Source: UMGS1002 sp050946195 (GTDB taxonomy: Bacteria > Bacillota > Clostridia > Oscillospirales > CAG-272). Taken from it: a stretch of 61,228 bases of DNA. A program made the position numbers and the translations under genes. Below are positions 34,352-42,545 of the stretch, in pieces. Position 1 is the first letter of the stretch; every line of letters begins with the position of its first letter. The notes beneath the pieces were generated by a model that searched no databases, had not been told where the DNA came from, and was given only the letters and a program-made list of their open reading frames with translations. The stretch spans positions 1 to 61,228 of the forward strand of contig JBMNUI010000003.1 of NCBI GenBank assembly GCA_050946195.1. Reading direction: 5' to 3'.

Positions 34352-34368
34352 CAACAATCACCTCTTTA

Positions 34369-34441
34369 TGGGGGCGCTGCCCCCAAACCCCTGCTCAAGG
34401 AACTTTTTTGAAAAAAATTCCGAATCCTCAAAAACTTTTTT
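34369..34441 (-). repeat. Dispersed intergenic repeat, copy E
   Basis: Minus orientation: aaaaaagtttttgaggattc, ggaatttttttcaaaaaag, ttccttgagcaggggtttgg, gggcagcgcccc. It lies between the AmmeMemoRadiSam operon and the HAD gene. Confidence 0.7.
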
Positions 34442-34468
34442 CACCGGTTGCCATATTAGGTGTGGCAG

Positions 34469-35314
34469 CTATCTTAGTATCTCGCGTTCAATGATGTCGG
34501 CGACACCGCACTCTTTACAGGTGTATCTGGTCACATTTTTTGCCTTTGACTTCTGCGCGGCTTCGCTGCCGAGCAGCGCATAGCCACATCCGGCGTTCTC
34601 AATCATCAAAAAATCGTTCCACATATCGCCAAAGGCATAGATATCCTCATTCGGTATGCCGTAAAACCTTGCTATCCGCTCAATCGCATACCATTTGTCA
34701 GCTCCGGCCGAGCAGAGGCTCATGCGGATGTGGCTTACATCCTCGGTTGCCGGCATGAAATCCCATGAGGCGGCTATCACCTCGTCCGGTCCGGCAGCCG
34801 TAGCTACGGCCTCAATCGCCCGCACCGCCTCATTGTCGGGAGGCATTATGATTATTCTTGAGGCCGGCGTATCGGGGATATTGCTCTTGTCGAAAATTGT
34901 CGCCGGCTCTGAGGTCCTTATCCTCTCCCTGTAATATTTCCCGTGATGCCCCTCGGTATACCACAGGGCATTTTTATGTTCGACATACATGGGTATGTGG
35001 CACCTGTACTCGAAGGCGGCTTCGATTATGCGCCTTGTCATCTTGGGGCTGATGCTGCATTCCGAGGGGGCGAAGGTCTCGTCATACGGGTGGAACACAT
35101 GGGCGCCGTTGAGGGCGCAGACCGGGGAATCAAGTCCCATTGCCTCATAAACCCACCGCATCATGTTGAAATGCCTTGCCGAGGCTATCACCGGGATATG
35201 CCCCTGCTCGCGCGCCATGCGAAAGGCCTTAACGGTCCGCTCGTCAATTTCGTCAACCTTGGGCAGCACGGTGCAGTCAAGGTCGAAGGCTATAAGATAT
35301 CTTTTTTGTTGCAC
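34469..35314 (-). CDS. HAD-superfamily hydrolase (Cof-like)
   Basis: About 281 residues from the GTG at 35314 (AAAGAGG about 10 nt upstream); a GTG at 35347 is the alternative. Motif I is FDLDCTVLP, with Cys where Gly is usual, motif II SARHF replaces the usual TGR, and motif IV is FGDMWNDFLM near the C-terminus. The alpha/beta cap in the middle suggests a sugar-phosphate-type substrate. It follows the FAD oxidoreductase gene in the same direction. Confidence 0.78.
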   Translation of the reverse strand: MQQKRYLIAFDLDCTVLPKVDEIDERTVKAFRMAREQGHIPVIASARHFNMMRWVYEAMGLDSPVCALNGAHVFHPYDETFAPSECSISPKMTRRIIEAAFEYRCHIPMYVEHKNALWYTEGHHGKYYRERIRTSEPATIFDKSNIPDTPASRIIIMPPDNEAVRAIEAVATAAGPDEVIAASWDFMPATEDVSHIRMSLCSAGADKWYAIERIARFYGIPNEDIYAFGDMWNDFLMIENAGCGYALLGSEAAQKSKAKNVTRYTCKECGVADIIEREILR

Positions 35315-35364
35315 GAAAGCAGCCTCTTTTTCCTGATGGTTGTTCACTCTTCCACCCGGGCGCA

Positions 35365-36624
35365 TTATATTATTGCTCCTGGGGATATCAGGGTTTCCCG
35401 CAGCTCGGTAATGTTTATCTTGCCGACCGGGAGGTTGTTTTTGGAGCATATGGCCGTCGCCGTGCCCGCGGCCTGCCCGAGAGCCATGCAGGTAGCCTGA
35501 ACCCGGATCGAGGCGATTGCCTCTCTCGTCGCCGAAATCGTCCTCCCCGCGACCAGAAGGTTCTCAGAGCCCTTCGGTATTAGCGTACGGTACGGGATAT
35601 TGTAGCCCTCGTCCACCCTCCTTAAGTCCTGTTCCCGGCTGTCGGGCTTGTGTATGTCAATCGGGTGCCCGCCCTTGGCAATCGTGTCGGGAAAGTCCTT
35701 CGGGCTGAGTATGTCGTCGGCGGTCATTTCATACAGCCCGTCAATCCTGCGCGTCTCGCGTATACCCACCTGGGTGCCGGTATCGATTATATAGCAGTTT
35801 CTGAACTCCTCGAAATTCTCCCGAAGAAGCGCAACCAGCCTGAATACATCCTCGCGCAGCCGGCACTCGGCCTCGGTAAGGCTGAGCACGTCGGTCCCGT
35901 CGCCGGCAAAGCGCGACATATTGACCGAGGCCTCCCCCCGCCGCAGGGTTGTAAGCATCCAAGGGCCGCCGAACTTCGGCACCTCCCCGCCCAGCGAGAG
36001 AAGCTTCTCGCGAATGCGCGTGTTGACATGCCGCCTGCCGCTCTCGCGCATCTCCATGTTCTCAAGCCGGTCGGTATCCACCCCGCCGAGCCTGAACCAA
36101 AGCGTCATGGGCTGCAGCTCTTTGCGCTCGTCGCCTATTCTGAAGGGGAAGCCCGCATACTTCACCAGATCGGCGTCGCCGGTGCAGTCGATAAAATACC
36201 CTGCCTCAAGTGTCTGGCGCCCGCTTTTGTTCTCAAGCGTAATGCTTGTTACCCTGCCGCCTTCCCTTTTGCAGCCGGTTATATATGAATGGAGCAGCAG
36301 CGTCGCCCCCGAGCCGAGGACCATCCTCTGGGCAACGAGCTTATAAATCTCGGGGTCAAAGTGGATATTTCCGCTGGGAAAGCTGGTGTCGGCACCCCCC
36401 AGCCTCTCCATTTCTTCGGCAAATTCAAGCGGTATGCCGGCAATAATCCTTTTGCCCTTCTTGTTAAAGACGCTGATAGGGCTGACCAGAGAGAGGGTGG
36501 CCATTCCCCCGAGAAAGCCGTATTTCTCAATCAGTATGGTTTTGGCCCCGTTTCGTGCCGCGGCCACCGCCGCAATTATTCCGGCCGGTCCTCCGCCGCA
36601 GACCGCAACATCATATTTCGCCAC
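35365..36624 (-). CDS. FAD-dependent oxidoreductase (FAD_oxidored family)
   Basis: 419 residues, GTG start with GGAGG 7 nt upstream. The dinucleotide motif is DVAVCGGGPAGIIAA (about 5-19) and the acidic ribose-binding residue is in LIEKYGFLGG. The central motif YFIDCTGDADLVKYAGFP (about 165) and C-terminal GRTISATREAIASIRVQATC are typical of the family near sugar-catabolism genes. No electron-acceptor partner is adjacent. The substrate is unknown. Confidence 0.82.
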   Translation of the reverse strand: MAKYDVAVCGGGPAGIIAAVAAARNGAKTILIEKYGFLGGMATLSLVSPISVFNKKGKRIIAGIPLEFAEEMERLGGADTSFPSGNIHFDPEIYKLVAQRMVLGSGATLLLHSYITGCKREGGRVTSITLENKSGRQTLEAGYFIDCTGDADLVKYAGFPFRIGDERKELQPMTLWFRLGGVDTDRLENMEMRESGRRHVNTRIREKLLSLGGEVPKFGGPWMLTTLRRGEASVNMSRFAGDGTDVLSLTEAECRLREDVFRLVALLRENFEEFRNCYIIDTGTQVGIRETRRIDGLYEMTADDILSPKDFPDTIAKGGHPIDIHKPDSREQDLRRVDEGYNIPYRTLIPKGSENLLVAGRTISATREAIASIRVQATCMALGQAAGTATAICSKNNLPVGKINITELRETLISPGAII

Positions 36625-36654
36625 AACAATACCTCCAAAAAGTAATCTGATTAT

Positions 36655-36683
36655 AATCTATATGAAAAATTGCCAATTGTCAA
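36655..36683 (-). promoter_or_regulatory. Promoter of the FAD oxidoreductase gene
   Basis: Minus strand TTGACA (36683-36678), 17-bp spacer, TAGATT (36660-36655). Confidence 0.55.
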
Positions 36684-36755
36684 TATGATTCGATGATATA
36701 ATCCTGGCGCCTGCTTGCCCCCAAGTCATTTCCGGGCAATTCCGCCCTTGCAAAT

Positions 36756-36794
36756 AAAAAACGCCGGGCGACGCAGAGTCTCCCGAACGCTTTT
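36756..36794 (-). terminator. Terminator of secG
   Basis: Minus strand gcgttcggg...cccggcg stem followed by six U. Confidence 0.68.
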
Positions 36795-36795
36795 A

Positions 36796-37035
36796 TTATG
36801 CTACAACCAGATACGCAAACACCACAAGCAGCGTGAAAATTATCGCAATCGGCGGGGTTATCCTTGCGAGCAGCTTGTCTTTTGTGCCGGTCCTTTGCTT
36901 TGAGAAAAACGTCTCGGCCCCGCCGGTTATTGTGCCAATCTTTTTTTCCTTGCCGGTCTGCAGCAGAACCAGAATCATAATTACCACGCTCAAGACAAGA
37001 ATAATTATGCCTACAACAAGTTCAAGTGTTTCCAT
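36796..37035 (-). CDS. secG: Preprotein translocase subunit SecG
   Basis: 79 residues with two transmembrane helices (about 5-25 and 57-77). The linking loop has LLQTGKEKKIGTITGGAETF, the SecG pattern, followed by FFSKQRTGTKDKLLARIT. It stimulates SecYE translocation. Single gene with its own promoter and terminator. Confidence 0.92.
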   Translation of the reverse strand: METLELVVGIIILVLSVVIMILVLLQTGKEKKIGTITGGAETFFSKQRTGTKDKLLARITPPIAIIFTLLVVFAYLVVA

Positions 37036-37102
37036 TATATTAACCTCCGTGATTTATTCCACAAATCAATCAACGCCGTATAAACCACATAACGTGCATG
37101 TT

Positions 37103-37131
37103 ATTTTAACACAAACCTATAATAAATGCAA
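37103..37131 (-). promoter_or_regulatory. Promoter of secG
   Basis: Minus strand TTGCAT (37131-37126), 17-bp spacer, TAAAAT (37108-37103). Confidence 0.65.
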
Positions 37132-37169
37132 TAGCAAAATGAAAAATAATGAAAGAAGAGCGAAGAATC

Positions 37170-37198
37170 TTGACATCCCGGAAGCTTTATGATAATAT
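37170..37198 (+). promoter_or_regulatory. Promoter of tRNA-Ser
   Basis: TTGACA (37170-37175), 17-bp spacer, TAATAT (37193-37198), overlapped by TATAAT at 37196. Confidence 0.72.
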
Positions 37199-37242
37199 AA
37201 TGAGGCCGGCAGACGGTTTTACCGAAGGTCGGCAAAAGACAC

Positions 37243-37331
37243 GGAGGAATAGCGAAGTGGTCATAACGCGGCGGTCTTGAAAACCGTTTGAGAGCAATCT
37301 CACGGGGGTTCGAATCCCTCTTCCTCCGCCA
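37243..37331 (+). tRNA. tRNA-Ser (UGA)
   Basis: Class II tRNA with a long variable arm: acceptor GGAGGAA/TTCCTCC, discriminator G, encoded CCA, anticodon TGA at 37278-37280 in a ctTGAaa loop, variable arm tgagagcaatctca, and T-arm GGTTCGAATCC. Confidence 0.95.
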
Positions 37332-37335
37332 TGAA

Positions 37336-37363
37336 GCTGTCGCAGTTTGCGGCAGCCTTTTTA
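37336..37363 (+). terminator. Terminator after tRNA-Ser
   Basis: gctgtcgca-gttt-gcggcagc stem followed by cttttt. Confidence 0.78.
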
Positions 37364-37402
37364 TATCCAGCAGGGAGCGTCAATCCGATAACCGCCCCTT
37401 TT

Positions 37403-38233
37403 TCAGCATGATTTCAGGAATTCAATGGCCTCGAGTATATTCCCGCCGCATTTTTCAAGTGCCTCGCGGGCAAGTTCTGCATCAACCCCAGTTTCATGGC
37501 TGATTATCCGGGCGGCACGGTCAAGAAGCTTGCGGTTTGTCGGCTTCATGCAGACCATCATGTTGTGCCAGACCCTGCCGAGCTTTATCATGACCCCGGT
37601 TGATATCATGTTGAGCACCATCTTCTGCGCGGTGCCGGCCTTCATCCTGGTCGAGCCGGCGATAACCTCGGGACCTGTGAGAGGGGTTATCGCAATATCC
37701 GCAAGCGCCGCCGAGCGAGCCCCCTCGCTGCAGCAGAGGGCAACCGTGAGCGCCCCGAGACTCTTTGCATATTTTATGGCGCTGACAACATACTCGGCAC
37801 TCCCGCTTGCCGATATCCCGAAGCAGACGTCAGCCGCCGAAAATCCGATGCTCATGAGGTCCGAGACCGCCGCCTCCCCGTTGTCCTCGGCCCCCTCTGC
37901 AGCCCTGAACATAGCCTCGCGCCTCCCGGCAATCAGCCCCTGAATCAGCCCGGGGGAAACCCCGTATGTCGGAGGGCACTCGGCCGCATCCAACACGCCG
38001 AGCCGGCCCGAGGTCCCGGCACCTATATAAATAAGCCTCCCGCCCACCGCGAGCCGGGCTGCAATCTCGTCAACGGCTTTGGCGACACTGTCAAGAACCT
38101 GCGAAACCGCCCCGGCTACAGTTTTGTCTTCCTCGTTTATGAGCCTGACAATTTCCGCCGACGACATTTTATCGATATTATAGCTTATTTCATTAACTGC
38201 CTCGGTCAGAAGGCTTTTGTAATCATACGACAT
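37403..38233 (-). CDS. murQ: N-acetylmuramic acid 6-phosphate etherase
   Basis: 276 residues from the ATG at 38233. The SIS-domain motifs IGAGTSGRLGVLDAAECPPT (about 64-83) and SASGSAEYV are diagnostic. The enzyme removes lactate from MurNAc-6-phosphate in peptidoglycan recycling. The open frame goes 27 codons further up, over the end of the YdcF gene, without support. No MurNAc transporter is seen nearby. Confidence 0.94.
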   Translation of the reverse strand: MSYDYKSLLTEAVNEISYNIDKMSSAEIVRLINEEDKTVAGAVSQVLDSVAKAVDEIAARLAVGGRLIYIGAGTSGRLGVLDAAECPPTYGVSPGLIQGLIAGRREAMFRAAEGAEDNGEAAVSDLMSIGFSAADVCFGISASGSAEYVVSAIKYAKSLGALTVALCCSEGARSAALADIAITPLTGPEVIAGSTRMKAGTAQKMVLNMISTGVMIKLGRVWHNMMVCMKPTNRKLLDRAARIISHETGVDAELAREALEKCGGNILEAIEFLKSC

Positions 38234-38250
38234 AATGCCCTCCGGGGAGC

Positions 38251-38868
38251 TTAAAATTCTATATCCTCGCCGATTCCCGCCAGAATACATTTGCGCAGGT
38301 GCGCAAGCTCGCACATCACCCGCGTTTTGCGGTATTCATCCTTGAACCACTCGTCGGGGGTGTCAAAAGGCGGCCGCGCAGGCACCGCGTGAATAATGTA
38401 ATGATCCGGCAGATAGTATCTTGCCAGCATCATGCTCCGCATTATATGAAATGCCGAGGTCACTATAGATATGACTTTTATGTTTTCATCTCCCAGGCGG
38501 CGCTCTATGAGTTCCGCGCCGCAGGTCATATTTTCCTTTGTGGTAGTGGCCTGGTTTTCCTTTATGATTGCCTCCTCGGGAACCCCCCTGCGGACAAGAT
38601 AAATGCTCATCTGGTCGGCTTCGCTGAGATGTCCGAGCGGCGAATCCCATAACACGCCTCCTGTCGGCATGATAAATCTTGTTTTGCCCTCGTGATATAT
38701 TTTCGCCGCCTTGTCAGCCCTCGGCTCACATTCCACCGGGCGGCCGCCGAGCAGCAGCACAAGGTCGGATTTTCCGTCGTATTCCTCGACGCCGCCGTAC
38801 ACTATTCGTGTTATTTCGTCAATTGACAGGTTTTGAAAGTCTTTTACGTCCACTTTAGAGAGATACAT
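38251..38868 (-). CDS. YdcF/DUF218 family protein
   Basis: 205 residues. The DUF218 pattern is present: LVLLLGGRP near 37, TTTKENM near 108-114, and VTSAFHIMRSMML near 136-148. Relatives SanA and ElyC are linked to envelope integrity, though this one lacks a membrane helix. It is 17 nt upstream of murQ and likely in the same transcript, which suggests a cell-wall recycling context. Confidence 0.82.
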   Translation of the reverse strand: MYLSKVDVKDFQNLSIDEITRIVYGGVEEYDGKSDLVLLLGGRPVECEPRADKAAKIYHEGKTRFIMPTGGVLWDSPLGHLSEADQMSIYLVRRGVPEEAIIKENQATTTKENMTCGAELIERRLGDENIKVISIVTSAFHIMRSMMLARYYLPDHYIIHAVPARPPFDTPDEWFKDEYRKTRVMCELAHLRKCILAGIGEDIEF

Positions 38869-38898
38869 TATAACCTTCTTACTCCTTTGCTTTTATGT

Positions 38899-38927
38899 TG
38901 ACAGAACGCGATAAATCCATTAAATTA
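38899..38927 (+). promoter_or_regulatory. Possible promoter of the LarA-family gene
   Basis: TTGACA (38899-38904), 17-bp spacer, TAAATT (38922-38927). A TATAAT at 38943 without a -35 is an alternative. Confidence 0.45.
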
Positions 38928-38961
38928 TAACGATATTTATTCTATAATTAAAAAGCAGGGT

Positions 38962-40245
38962 ATGACAATGTTGAAAACCATTTCCTTCCCCTACGGGCAC
39001 AAGACAAAACAGCTTACTGTGAGCGAAGAATACATAAACGCTGTTCTTCAGTCGAAAATTCACGATTTTCGCCCCGCCGCCCCCGAGGTCGAGTTGGTAC
39101 GGGAGGCACTCAAAAACCCGATTGACTCACCGCGCCTCTCGGAACTCTCCCGCGGGAAAAACAAGGTGGTCATAATTGCCAGCGACCACACCCGACCGGT
39201 GCCAAGCAAGGTAATCATCCCCCCGATGCTCGAGGAAATACGCGCAGGTAATCCGCATGCCGAGATTACCATCCTGATTTCCACCGGCTGCCACAGGGAA
39301 ACGACCCGGGAGGAGCTTGTCCGGAAATTCGGCGAGGAAATCGTTGAGCGCGAGAGAATAGTAATACACGACTGCGACGACACGGCAAATCTTACAGATA
39401 TCGGCAGGCTGCCTTCTGGGGGCAGGTGTATCATCAACCGGCTGGCATATGAGGCCGACCTGCTTGTCGCCGAAGGGTTTATAGAGCCGCATTTCTTCGC
39501 CGGCTTCTCGGGCGGGCGCAAGAGCGTTCTCCCGGGCACTGCGGCGCGCAAAACCGTGCTGGCAAACCACTGCTCGGAGTTTATAAACTCCAAATTTGCC
39601 CGCACCGGAAACCTTGAGAACAACCCCATTCACGCAGACATGCTCTGGGCGGCAAAGCAAGCCGGGCTTGCCTTTATCGTCAATGTGGTGATTAACTCAA
39701 AAAAAGAAGTCATTTACGCCGTCGCCGGCAACACCGAAACCGCCCACCTTGCCGGGTGCAGGTTTTTGTCGGGTCTTTGTCGGGTGGAGCCGGTATTCTC
39801 GGACATCGTCATCTCCTCAAACGGCGGGTATCCGCTCGACCAGAATATCTATCAGGCGGTCAAGGGCATGACGGCCGCCGAGGCTACGGTAAACGAGGGC
39901 GGGGTTATAATAATGCTGGCAGAATCCGAGGACGGGCACGGCGGAGAGGATTTTTATCACCAGCTGGCCGATGAGCCTGATATTCTGAAAACCGAAGCCA
40001 AGTTTTTAAGCCGCGGCCGGGAGGAAACCGTTCCCGACCAGTGGCAGTCTCAGATACTTATCCGGATCTTAAAGCGGGCACGGGTAATATACATTTCAGA
40101 CGCTCCCGACGACATGGTGCGCGCCATGCACATGATACCTGCTCACTCGATTGAAGAAGCGCTCGACATGGCCCGGCGCATCCTGGGCAATCCCCATGCT
40201 AAAATCACGGCAATCCCCGACGGGGTGTCTGTTATAGTCGGCTGA
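38962..40245 (+). CDS. LarA-family nickel-pincer racemase/epimerase
   Basis: 427 residues. LarA motifs: SDHTRPVPSKV (about 74-84), STGCHRETT (about 108-116) and EPHFFAGFSGGRKSVLPG (about 173-190), with the Lys expected to bind the pincer nucleotide. LarA racemises lactate, and homologues act on other 2-hydroxyacids. The cofactor genes larB, larC and larE are not in the window. The ribosome site is weak; the second in-frame ATG at 38968 is also possible. Confidence 0.85.
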   Translation: MTMLKTISFPYGHKTKQLTVSEEYINAVLQSKIHDFRPAAPEVELVREALKNPIDSPRLSELSRGKNKVVIIASDHTRPVPSKVIIPPMLEEIRAGNPHAEITILISTGCHRETTREELVRKFGEEIVERERIVIHDCDDTANLTDIGRLPSGGRCIINRLAYEADLLVAEGFIEPHFFAGFSGGRKSVLPGTAARKTVLANHCSEFINSKFARTGNLENNPIHADMLWAAKQAGLAFIVNVVINSKKEVIYAVAGNTETAHLAGCRFLSGLCRVEPVFSDIVISSNGGYPLDQNIYQAVKGMTAAEATVNEGGVIIMLAESEDGHGGEDFYHQLADEPDILKTEAKFLSRGREETVPDQWQSQILIRILKRARVIYISDAPDDMVRAMHMIPAHSIEEALDMARRILGNPHAKITAIPDGVSVIVG

Positions 40246-40255
40246 CCTTCATGCA

Positions 40256-40291
40256 GCGCCATACCCCCGGTCGGTGTGGCGCCGTTTTTTT
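40256..40291 (+). terminator. Terminator of the LarA-family gene
   Basis: gcgccatacc...ggtgtggcgc stem followed by cg and seven U. Confidence 0.82.
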
Positions 40292-40300
40292 GTCCGCCTC

Positions 40301-40699
40301 TCAGCCTTCAATTATCTTCACATAAAATTCCCTGTCCCTCGGCCCGTCAAATTCGCAGAAGTATATTCCCTGCCAGGTGCCGAGCATAAGCCTCCTGTCG
40401 CGGATTATAACGGTGCAGGAGGAACCCATAAGTGAAGCCTTTATATGGGCGTGTGAATTCCCTTCTATGTGAAGATACTCCCCCTCGGCGGGAAATGCCT
40501 TGTTCAGTGCATAAATCATGTCGCGCACGACATCGGGGTCGGCGTTTTCATTTATCGTTACCCCGGCGGTTGTGTGGGGTACATATATTACGGCGATGCC
40601 GTTTTCAACATTGCTGCTTCTGACCTCGTCGGCAACCCTCTGGGTTATGTTGATGAACTGCTGGGGTTTTGTGGTCTGAATTCTGTGACGCATTGTCAA
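40301..40699 (-). CDS. yjbQ: YjbQ/UPF0047 family protein
   Basis: 132 residues. The signature is intact: PHTTAGVTINENADPDVVRD (about 46-65), a conserved HAHIKASLMGSS near 86-97, and GTWQGIYFCEFDGPRDR near the C-terminus. The family is annotated as secondary thiamine-phosphate synthase on the basis of complementation, with an uncertain true reaction. RBS GGAGGG. Confidence 0.88.
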   Translation of the reverse strand: MTMRHRIQTTKPQQFINITQRVADEVRSSNVENGIAVIYVPHTTAGVTINENADPDVVRDMIYALNKAFPAEGEYLHIEGNSHAHIKASLMGSSCTVIIRDRRLMLGTWQGIYFCEFDGPRDREFYVKIIEG

Positions 40700-40726
40700 C
40701 CCTCCTTTCGCTTGTAGTCCGGCAAA

Positions 40727-41098
40727 TTACAGTTTCGCGCCGCAATAGGGACAGTAACTAAACTCTGCCGGCACTTCAGCCCTGCAACTCGGACAATGCC
40801 CGAAGGGGGAATAGCCGTCGACAGACCGTAGGTCTTCTTTTCTGATTTCGGTGCCGGAATTCTTCTCAAACTCCCTGCCGAGGGCGCCGTTAAGCTCGTA
40901 GATGCGGCCGCAGCATGAGGTTCTTACAAAATACCTGACATTCCACCTTGCAAGCGGTATAAAAAACACATGAAAATACCTGTACGACTTGCGGACCTCA
41001 TATCCTGTCGCCATCCCGCAGGAGGGACATACGCCGTCTTTGTATGTCCCCAAATGTTTGTCTTTGTCCTCTATTCCGAAAAAAGCTATGAAAAACAT
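40727..41098 (-). CDS. Zinc-ribbon protein, possibly from a leaderless mRNA
   Basis: 123 residues from the ATG at 41098 (MFFIAFFGIEDKDKHLG), which is where zinc-ribbon family members usually begin. Cys pairs: CPSC (about 24), the CC of TSCCG (about 60), and a C-terminal double ribbon CPSC/CPYC. The frame is open up to a GTG at 41257, but that stretch crosses a perfect 14-bp hairpin and the promoter at 41105-41133. The -10 ends only 6 nt before the ATG, which would place the transcript start at or next to the start codon. Confidence 0.62.
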   Translation of the reverse strand: MFFIAFFGIEDKDKHLGTYKDGVCPSCGMATGYEVRKSYRYFHVFFIPLARWNVRYFVRTSCCGRIYELNGALGREFEKNSGTEIRKEDLRSVDGYSPFGHCPSCRAEVPAEFSYCPYCGAKL

Positions 41099-41104
41099 AA
41101 GTAT

Positions 41105-41133
41105 ATTATACCTGCCGAGTCGCTTTATTTCAA
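41105..41133 (-). promoter_or_regulatory. Promoter immediately upstream of the zinc-ribbon gene
   Basis: Minus strand TTGAAA (41133-41128), 17-bp spacer, TATAAT (41110-41105). It lies inside the longer open frame, which argues for the short protein. Confidence 0.65.
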
Positions 41134-41193
41134 TATCTTTCCCGATATAATAAGAAATAACCCGAATACAGTCATCCCAAAATACTCCAGACC

Positions 41194-41224
41194 GAATCTG
41201 ACCGGCGGTCCGCCGGTCAGATTC
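41194..41224. repeat. Perfect inverted repeat in the divergent region
   Basis: gaatctgaccggcg-gtc-cgccggtcagattc: 14-bp stem and 3-nt loop between the zinc-ribbon and permease genes. No U-run, so not a simple terminator. It could be a protein-binding palindrome. Confidence 0.6.
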
Positions 41225-41303
41225 TTCAGCGGTGGTTTTTAGCTTTGCATAAGCCACTGGCGGTATTTAATTAAAACAATAATGAATAAAATTTTGACAC
41301 CTC

Positions 41304-41331
41304 TTGACATGACATCTTCATGTTGTATAAT
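41304..41331 (+). promoter_or_regulatory. Promoter with inverted-repeat operator for the purine salvage operon
   Basis: TTGACA (41304-41309), 16-bp spacer, TATAAT (41326-41331). The inverted repeat ACATGA-catct-TCATGT occupies 41307-41323, spanning the -35 and most of the spacer. Confidence 0.65.
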
Positions 41332-41372
41332 GTATATCGTAGACATCCAGTTTTTCAAGGAGGAAAAAACAC

Positions 41373-42518
41373 ATGGAGTTCTTCAGTAATCTCGTCCCGT
41401 TCATTCTGGCGGTAGTGGCTGTAATTATCAACGGCGTACCCCAGCTCCTCTATGCCCAAGCCCGCGGATTTGCTTTAAAGCCCGCAGGATTTGCTTTCCT
41501 CATCGGTGGTTTTGGCAACCTGTTTACCGGTTCGGTGACCCCGATTTCGGCTCAGGCCGAGACAATCACCGTGGCGAGCGTCAAGAAAAACGCAAGAGAT
41601 AATGTCAGCGCCATTCTTCTTGCGGCGATTCTCATGACTATACTCGCCGCCTTCGGCGGAATCACCAAAATCTCGGACTTTGCGGGCGTGGCGGTAGTCT
41701 CGGGCATGATGAGCGGCGTCGGCCTGATTCTTGCCAGCGTATCACTGGACATGTTCAATCAGGAAAAGCGCACCGCGCTGATTTCGATTATTACTGCCAT
41801 CGCTGCCTATGCCATCTTTTTCAACAGCCCCAACAAGGTCGTATGGACAATCTTTATCTCGGTTGTTGTGTCCACCGCCGACTTTTTACTCCTGCAGAAA
41901 CGCAGAGTAAATATATCCGCCTCGGTTGAAGAGGGACGGGATTACTTGCAGTCAAGCAACGAATGGCGCTTTTGGAAAAAGGAATACTGGTCTGAATTCA
42001 AGCTTATCAAACCGAGAGTTAACTTAAATGTTATTCTGGGCGCCCTGAGCCTGGTTATGCTCAACATCGGCGCGAACATTTCGTTTGGCGGCATTACCGC
42101 GAGCATTGCCGGCACCACGCAGAATTACGACCATCTCTCGTTCATAAACTCGCTGGCCGACTTCCCCAGCGCCCTGTTCGGCGGCCCGCCGATTGAAGCC
42201 ATCATTTCGGGTACCGCCGGCGCTCCCTGGCCGGTTGCCTGCGGCATAGCATTTATGTTAGCAATGGGTATTTTAATCCTCCTCGGAGTAATCGGCCGGC
42301 TGGGCAGGTACCTTCCGAGCCAGAGCATTGCAGGCTTTTTGCTTGTCATCGGCTTTGCCCTCACCTTTGCCCCCAACCTGAGCACGGTGGCAAGTTCCGA
42401 GAATCCGATGAGCGGATATATTGCCCTCGGCGTCACGGCCTGGTCCAAGAACCCGTTTATCGGCATGGTGGTGGGGATTCTGGTTCGCTATCTCGGTTCA
42501 TATGTCGGTTTGGTTTAA
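41373..42518 (+). CDS. NCS2-type nucleobase permease-like membrane protein
   Basis: 381 residues with about 10-12 hydrophobic segments. It resembles the xanthine/uracil permease superfamily: TGSVTPISAQAETITVA (about 50-66) and GANISFGGITASIAGTTQNY (about 232-251), followed by the FGGPPIEAIISGTAGAP segment. It lies 27 nt before a phosphoribosyltransferase gene, giving a transport-plus-salvage pair. The exact base cannot be read. RBS AAGGAGG. Confidence 0.75.
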   Translation: MEFFSNLVPFILAVVAVIINGVPQLLYAQARGFALKPAGFAFLIGGFGNLFTGSVTPISAQAETITVASVKKNARDNVSAILLAAILMTILAAFGGITKISDFAGVAVVSGMMSGVGLILASVSLDMFNQEKRTALISIITAIAAYAIFFNSPNKVVWTIFISVVVSTADFLLLQKRRVNISASVEEGRDYLQSSNEWRFWKKEYWSEFKLIKPRVNLNVILGALSLVMLNIGANISFGGITASIAGTTQNYDHLSFINSLADFPSALFGGPPIEAIISGTAGAPWPVACGIAFMLAMGILILLGVIGRLGRYLPSQSIAGFLLVIGFALTFAPNLSTVASSENPMSGYIALGVTAWSKNPFIGMVVGILVRYLGSYVGLV

Positions 42519-42545
42519 TAAATCTGATACTACCTGAAGAAAGAA

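Noticed and set aside
41099..41257. N-terminal extension of the zinc-ribbon protein
   Set aside because: It crosses a perfect hairpin and a promoter, and the family starts at the ATG at 41098.
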